Shown: positions 7,300-10,769 of the stretch, piece after piece | How positions within the stretch are numbered: position 1 is the stretch's first letter | Layout of the letters: the number at the start of each line of letters is the position of its first letter | NCBI GenBank assembly: GCA_017464985.1 | Contig: JAFTXL010000011.1 | Span: 1 to 10,769, forward strand | DNA: 10,769 nucleotides | Direction of reading: 5' to 3' | Source of the DNA: Clostridia bacterium | GTDB taxonomy: Bacteria; Bacillota_A; Clostridia; UBA1212 | Notes under the pieces: model-generated | The model's database searches: none | Told to the model about the DNA's origin: nothing | Seen by the model: the letters and a program-made list of their open reading frames with translations, nothing else | Translations under genes and position numbers: made by a program

Positions 7300-7327
7300 T
7301 ATATGTTTTTTTTCACATTTTTGTCAA
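7291..7327 (-). promoter_or_regulatory. Sigma-A type promoter of pckA
   Basis: Minus strand: perfect TTGACA (7327-7322), an 18-base A-rich spacer, and perfect TATAAT (7303-7298), giving a start near 7291. Both hexamers match the housekeeping consensus exactly, so basal strength should be high and control probably comes from the overlapping dyad. Confidence 0.88.
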
Positions 7328-7345
7328 TAGTGTTTTCATTAACGG

Positions 7346-7496
7346 ACAGGGCAAACGCATGAAACTTTTTTGTAAAAAGAGCTATTCATGCTGCGGGATT
7401 CCACATAACAGAAGTTTTGTGTAGACCCCCGCGAGTCATCCACAGGCTGTAGGTAAATTTCAGCTGATTAATATTGCCATGCGTTTGCACTGCGTG
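7346..7496 (-). ncRNA. Candidate structured RNA between the ABC operon and pckA
   Basis: This is the main content of the 316-base gap 7215-7530, besides the pckA promoter. GCAAACGCATG (7351-7361) has its exact reverse complement at 7478-7488. On the minus strand the stem extends past one mismatch by three pairs and a G-U. Inside, GAAATTT (7461-7455) can pair with AAGTTTC (7367-7361), then a GCGGG/CCCGC stem caps the rod. An extended -10 motif lies just upstream (7503-7511), putting a start near the base of the stem. A long closing stem, large one-sided bubble and terminal hairpin resemble the plan of 6S RNA, but I see no diagnostic 6S sequence and no U-run at the 3' end. Strand and identity are uncertain. 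Confidence 0.33.
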
Positions 7497-7502
7497 AAAA
7501 TT

Positions 7503-7511
7503 AAAATAGCA
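7503..7511 (-). promoter_or_regulatory. Possible extended -10 element before the candidate RNA
   Basis: Minus strand TGCTATTTT (7511-7503) is a TGN-extended -10 with four of six core matches and no convincing -35. Its predicted start, near 7496, falls at the base of the long-range stem. The motif is short and could be chance. Confidence 0.25.
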
Positions 7512-7530
7512 CATGAAAACACCATAGACA

Positions 7531-8328
7531 TCATTTATGCGCACCTGCCGCAAGAAATGCCTTTGCTTTCTCCGATTTCGGATTGCCGAACACTTCATCA
7601 GGCGTGCCCTCTTCTTCTATTACACCGTCTGCCATATAAATCACACGGTCTGCAACACCTCGCGCAAATTCCATCTCATGAGTGATTACAACCATAGTAC
7701 GTCCCTGCTCTTTTAAAGAACGGATAACACGCAACACTTCTACGGTAAGTTCCGGGTCAAGTGCAGATGTAGGTTCATCAAAACACAAGATATCCGGATT
7801 CATCGCAAGCGCGCGTGCAATCGCCACTCGCTGCTGCTGACCGCCCGACAGCCTGCACGGATATTCGTTCACTTTTTCTTCAAGACCTACCATAGCGATA
7901 AGTTCTTTTGCATTCTGTACAATTTCTTCTTTTGCCTTCTTAATCTCACCGCGTGACACTTTCGATTTTTTAAGCTGATTACATCGGTAAAGCGTCGGCG
8001 CAAGCGTCACATTCTTTAAAACGCTGTGCTGAGGGAAAAGGTTAAAAGACTGAAACACAAGACCGAAATGACGTCTGCGGTCACGCAGCTCTTTATCATT
8101 CAAATTACGGTCAGACGAAGCATTAAAAACTTCTTCTCCGTTTACGGCAATGGTGCCGCCATCAGGGCGCTCAAGAAAATTAAGACATCTCAAAAGCGTT
8201 GTTTTTCCACTTCCGGAGGAACCGATTATAACAAGAACCTCTCCCTTTTCCAAGCCAAAAGAAATACCCTTAAGAACCTGATTCTGACCAAAACTTTTTG
8301 TTAAATTATTTACTTCAAGAACATTCAT
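7531..8328 (-). CDS. Polar amino acid ABC transporter, ATP-binding subunit
   Basis: Cytoplasmic ATPase that drives the importer. The 265 residues carry all ABC motifs: Walker [10 protein letters not shown] at 36-44, Q-loop Q93 (VFQSFNLFP), signature LSGGQ at 160-164, Walker B ILCFDEP at 180-186, D-loop SALDPE and the switch H217 in VVITHEME. The FNLFPQ segment and THEMEFAR are typical of the GlnQ/HisP group of the polar amino acid family. A lysine-rich insert around 116-133 is a little longer than usual for the family. The gene follows the permease after 22 bases, with AAAGGT as ribosome binding site. No clear terminator was found after it. Confidence 0.95.
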   Translation of the reverse strand: MNVLEVNNLTKSFGQNQVLKGISFGLEKGEVLVIIGSSGSGKTTLLRCLNFLERPDGGTIAVNGEEVFNASSDRNLNDKELRDRRRHFGLVFQSFNLFPQHSVLKNVTLAPTLYRCNQLKKSKVSRGEIKKAKEEIVQNAKELIAMVGLEEKVNEYPCRLSGGQQQRVAIARALAMNPDILCFDEPTSALDPELTVEVLRVIRSLKEQGRTMVVITHEMEFARGVADRVIYMADGVIEEEGTPDEVFGNPKSEKAKAFLAAGAHK

Positions 8329-8350
8329 ATCAATAATACCTTTTTGTATC

Positions 8351-9004
8351 TTAAACAGAATAGTAACTCAGCTTCTTCTCCATGAAATGGAAAATAACAG
8401 TAAGCAATCCGCTGAAAAGCAGATAAAACACAGCAGCATACAAAAGCGGAGACAAAACAGCATATTTATTTACTTTTTCATACGCAAAAGCGATTATCTC
8501 CATTACACTCATTGCCCTTGCAAGCGCAGTATCTTTAACAAGTGTAATTATCTCGTTGCTCATGGGCGCGCTTATTTTACGGAATACCTGCATAAGCACT
8601 ACATGTCGAAAAATCTGTCCCTTCGACATGCCGAGAACCTGTCCCGCCTCATGTTGTCCGACCGGCACATTTTTTATTCCACCCTCATATATTACGGCGA
8701 AATAACATGCATAATTCACAGCGAATGCAAACAGGACAAATACAAACTGCAAATCAGCCATTTTCTCTAGCCCAAGCATTGCGGCAAATTCTTTATTTGA
8801 AGTCTTAAACAGCATCGACGGCACAAATGTCACTATTACACATTGAAGCAAAAGCGGAGTACCGCGCACTACCCATATAATGACCTTTGTAAGTATACTC
8901 AAAGGCTTAAATTTAGACAGCGACATAAACGCCAATACAAATCCAAGCGGTATTGATATAAGCAATGTCAGTGCAAAAAGCTTCAGCGTAACGCCGAAGC
9001 CCAT
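8351..9004 (-). CDS. Polar amino acid ABC transporter, permease subunit (HisM/GlnP type); true start may lie upstream
   Basis: Inner-membrane channel subunit. The 217 residues show about five hydrophobic segments (about 5-26, 38-60, 85-106, 162-178, 184-206), the family motif RGTP at 47-50, the EAA-type coupling loop [17 protein letters not shown] (118-134) that contacts the ATPase, and the [13 protein letters not shown] segment after it. The ATG at 9004 has no ribosome binding site. Codons upstream stay in frame to 9035-9037 and read EFWSVIHDLC, which looks like the usual short N-terminus of this family; the only candidate start there is ATT. Lying between binding protein and ATPase, it is part of one operon. 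Confidence 0.92.
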   Translation of the reverse strand: MGFGVTLKLFALTLLISIPLGFVLAFMSLSKFKPLSILTKVIIWVVRGTPLLLQCVIVTFVPSMLFKTSNKEFAAMLGLEKMADLQFVFVLFAFAVNYACYFAVIYEGGIKNVPVGQHEAGQVLGMSKGQIFRHVVLMQVFRKISAPMSNEIITLVKDTALARAMSVMEIIAFAYEKVNKYAVLSPLLYAAVFYLLFSGLLTVIFHFMEKKLSYYSV

Positions 9005-9044
9005 GCACAGATCATGAATTACTGACCAAAATTCAATTTTTTAA

Positions 9045-9956
9045 TTATTCTTCCTCAGCCGGAACTACAACCGATTCACCGGCAGAACCTTTCTCTACGA
9101 TAATAACTGCATCTGTTGCATTTTCAACAAACTCATCATAGTTTGCGGCATTAAATTTCTCAGCATCTGCATTTGATACGATAGCTACCTGATTATTTGC
9201 AAGGTAAGGAACAGAGATTGACATTCCTGCTTCTCTCTCCTCTGTAATGGTCATACCGTTCCATACAAGGTCGATTGTGCCGTTCTCAAGAAGAGTCTCT
9301 TTCTGATTCCAGTCAATTACAATAAATTCAACTTCAACTTCTGTGGAATATGTTGTGTTAAGATAACTTACAACAGCCTTTGCAATATCTATATCAAAAC
9401 CTTTAAGAACAGCGTCCTCTCCGTCGCCATCATTGTATGCGATAGGAGCAAAAAGTGTATATCCTATTATGAGCTTCTTGGCTTCAACAATTTTATTCCA
9501 TGAATCGTCAGATGCGTCAGACAAAGGATTTACTGTGTCAGCAGTAACAAGAAGCTCTGTTGTAAGTCCGTATGTATCAGCAATTGTCTTGTAATCTGTA
9601 TCAGCAAGAGCGATAATTGCTTCGTTAATTTTTGACATGAGCGCATCATTGCCTTTTTTAGCTGCAATACCGTATTTTTCTTCAGCAAGAAGAATGTTTT
9701 CAAGTGTCTGATAATCATTAAACTCTTCTGTATCGTTCATATAATATCCTGCCATAACAGAGTCGATAACAGCGATATCGGCGTCACCTTTCTTAAGCCC
9801 CTGGAGTGCGTCAAGCTGCGAAGTAACTGTCAAAAGCTCTTTACCAAAATTATTTTCACTTGCCTTATCAGTAGTTTTCTCAGAACATGCCGCAAAGCTG
9901 AAAAGCATACCTGCAACGAGAACAATGGCAAGAATTGCCGTAATCTTACTTTTCAT
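9045..9956 (-). CDS. Amino acid-binding lipoprotein of the ABC importer, apparently circularly permuted
   Basis: Extracellular binding protein (SBP_bac_3 type) feeding the importer. The 303 residues begin with a lipoprotein signal (hydrophobic 5-22, lipobox FAAC, lipid Cys C24). In the usual fold the order is: KLVVG strand, GFDxDLAKA, GxxITxER, hinge, VxxGSxGE, then QALxxGxxDAVxxD, and last YGIAxxKG with the helical tail. Here the order is reversed by halves. Residues 42-73 (LDALQGLKKGDADIAVIDSV) and 95-131 (YGIAAKKGNDAL onward) come first; the front half follows: KKLIIGY 160-166, GFDIDIAKAV 186-195, GMTITEER 234-241 and VEKGSAGE 287-294. The ligand residues by family analogy, R241, S291 and D65, are all kept. 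Ribosome binding site AAAGGAAG. Substrate not assignable beyond a polar amino acid. Confidence 0.9.
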   Translation of the reverse strand: MKSKITAILAIVLVAGMLFSFAACSEKTTDKASENNFGKELLTVTSQLDALQGLKKGDADIAVIDSVMAGYYMNDTEEFNDYQTLENILLAEEKYGIAAKKGNDALMSKINEAIIALADTDYKTIADTYGLTTELLVTADTVNPLSDASDDSWNKIVEAKKLIIGYTLFAPIAYNDGDGEDAVLKGFDIDIAKAVVSYLNTTYSTEVEVEFIVIDWNQKETLLENGTIDLVWNGMTITEEREAGMSISVPYLANNQVAIVSNADAEKFNAANYDEFVENATDAVIIVEKGSAGESVVVPAEEE

Positions 9957-9984
9957 AAAATCTTCCTTTCAAATTAACTATGTA

Positions 9985-10029
9985 CATAAAAACATATAGC
10001 GGAGCAAGCTTTTTTAGTTTACTCCGCTA
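9985..10029 (-). terminator. Probable terminator of the methyltransferase gene
   Basis: TAGCGGAG (9997-10004) pairs with CTCCGCTA (10022-10029), with a few more A-T pairs after one mismatch. On the minus strand the stem is followed by TATATGTTTTT, an interrupted T-run. It lies about 30 bases after the methyltransferase stop and just upstream of the binding-protein gene, separating the two units. No convincing promoter for the binding-protein gene was found in the rest of this 102-base gap. Confidence 0.6.
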
Positions 10030-10058
10030 AAACGATAAAATCGTATCATAAAATCAAT

Positions 10059-10769
10059 TTAAAGTAAAGTCTTTCTGATCAAAAAGAACTTTCTGAGTGA
10101 ATTTTTATCAGCTTTTTTTAATGTTGCGCCATTGAAGATGCCCTCAACAGAAAATCCAGCTTTTCCCACAGCAGTTGTAATCTCTCCGTCTGTCCATGCT
10201 TTTTCCGTAACAGTATCGTCATATCTCTCATATAATCCGCTGTCACTATCTGCAAGTTCATAAAATATAACATCATATTTACAAATACGCTTTGCCTCGT
10301 TATATTTGCTCGTCCAAAGACAGCTGCCGTCCTCCCGATCATCAAAGAACACATTACTTCCAACAACCTCAGAAAAATATTTTTCAGAAAGCACATCAAA
10401 CAAAAACAATCCGTCGTCATCAATGAAATTCCGTATTCTCATAAAGAATTTTTCAAGACGGTTCACCGTTGTTATATGGTTTATACCATCCGTCACACAT
10501 ATCATCGCGCTGACAGTTCCGAACATATCAATTTTGCACATATCCTGGCACAGCCACAGAATATCAAGATTTTTGCCCAAGGCGCGCTCACGCGCCTCAT
10601 AAAGCATATCTTCGCTGATATCCAATCCGACCATTTCATTGCCGCGTTCCGCCAGCATACATGTAAGCACGCCCGTTCCGCAGGCAATATCCAAAATGAG
10701 CGGAACGCTTCCGCCGTCGCTTCGCGGCGGCAAGCCGAATTTGCGGAAAAGGTTTTCCGCAAATTCGGC
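10059..10769 (-). CDS. SAM-dependent methyltransferase, class I (5' end cut by window edge)
   Basis: Transfers a methyl group from S-adenosylmethionine to an unknown acceptor in the cytoplasm. The SAM-binding motif I LDIACGTGVLT is followed by the acidic-loop motif VGLDIS and a later FDVLSE segment, the layout of a common Firmicute family of about 245-residue methyltransferases. The frame stays open to the last base: 12 further codons, ending ENLFRKFGL before the SAM motif, read like the normal helix ahead of motif I. The in-frame TTG at 10733 is therefore not the start, and about 10-20 residues are probably missing. The loop PPRSDGGSVP before motif I is longer than usual and encoded by a GC-rich inverted repeat. 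It has its own terminator; the substrate is unknown. Confidence 0.85.
   Translation of the reverse strand, partial: AEFAENLFRKFGLPPRSDGGSVPLILDIACGTGVLTCMLAERGNEMVGLDISEDMLYEARERALGKNLDILWLCQDMCKIDMFGTVSAMICVTDGINHITTVNRLEKFFMRIRNFIDDDGLFLFDVLSEKYFSEVVGSNVFFDDREDGSCLWTSKYNEAKRICKYDVIFYELADSDSGLYERYDDTVTEKAWTDGEITTAVGKAGFSVEGIFNGATLKKADKNSLRKFFLIRKTLL
10711..10730. repeat. GC-rich inverted repeat inside the methyltransferase gene
   Basis: CCGCCG and CGGCGG flank an 8-base centre (TCGCTTCG). It encodes most of the PPRSDGG loop before SAM motif I. A similar GC-rich dyad, GGCGCG-CTCA-CGCGCC, lies at 10581-10596. They might be remnants of small palindromic elements or simply GC-rich coding sequence. 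Confidence 0.5.
10734..10769. repeat. Perfect 36-base palindrome at the right window edge
   Basis: A 17-base arm (10734-10750), a 2-base centre GG, and the exact reverse complement (10753-10769), ending at the last base of the window. It is in frame with the methyltransferase, and both arms encode plausible residues (EFAENL and LFRKFG). It could be real coding sequence or a fold-back artefact at a contig end. Confidence 0.85.

Noticed and set aside
7305..7320. Rex-like TGTG-A8-CATA near the pckA -35
   Set aside because: The half sites do not mirror each other; an A-rich promoter spacer explains it.
7325..7338. CcpA cre-like site TGAAAACACTATTG overlapping the pckA -35
   Set aside because: Three mismatches to the cre consensus, including the central CG, and it is not symmetrical.
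7386..7598. 70-codon minus-strand frame overlapping the 3' end of the ATPase gene
   Set aside because: No recognisable domain or ribosome binding site, and it covers the candidate structured RNA; a chance frame is more likely.
9045..9956. Binding protein as a frameshifted or truncated pseudogene
   Set aside because: The frame is open from signal peptide to stop, both halves are complete, and the ligand residues are kept; permutation fits better.
10059..10733. TTG at 10733 as methyltransferase start
   Set aside because: The frame continues upstream and encodes FRKFG-like residues expected before SAM motif I; no ribosome binding site near the TTG.

Overview
The window reads as one stretch of chromosome from a low-to-mid GC Firmicute, most likely an anaerobic member of the class Clostridia. 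The grounds are the operon order acpP-fabK-fabD-fabG-fabF-accB-fabZ-accC, the use of the flavin enoyl reductase FabK with no FabI here, strong AGGAGG ribosome binding sites, an ATP-type PEP carboxykinase and a lipoprotein-anchored amino acid importer. The family cannot be resolved from sequence reading alone. Every gene lies on the minus strand, so transcription runs from high to low coordinates.

Layout, in the order of transcription. At 10769-10059 is a SAM-dependent methyltransferase whose 5' end is cut off by the window edge, followed by a probable terminator. At 9956-7531 is a three-gene polar amino acid ABC importer (binding lipoprotein, permease, ATPase). A 316-base gap (7530-7215) holds a possible structured RNA, then a near-consensus promoter with a large dyad at its start site. 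At 7214-5544 is pckA, closed by a strong terminator. A 279-base gap carries six GGAAC boxes at an exact 11-base period, placed over the upstream part of a weak-looking promoter. From 5264 down to the left edge runs a tightly packed fatty acid synthesis (FASII) operon of eight genes, the last (accC) cut off. Its genes overlap or lie within 20 bases of each other, so they should be co-transcribed and translationally coupled.

How the genes work together. AccB and AccC are the biotin carrier and biotin carboxylase of acetyl-CoA carboxylase. FabD loads malonyl onto AcpP. FabF, FabG, FabZ and FabK carry out condensation, ketoreduction, dehydration and enoyl reduction. fabH, accD and accA are not seen and may lie outside the window.

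Main points of interest. (1) The binding lipoprotein of the importer appears circularly permuted: the C-terminal half of the fold comes first and the N-terminal half second, with the amino acid-binding residues kept. (2) The six-box 11-base array upstream of acpP looks like an operator for a regulator I cannot name. (3) FabZ has Gln where the catalytic His is expected, and base composition shifts from about 60% to about 40% GC inside this same gene. (4) There is a possible structured RNA between the importer and pckA. (5) The right edge ends in a perfect 36-base palindrome that is in frame with the methyltransferase.
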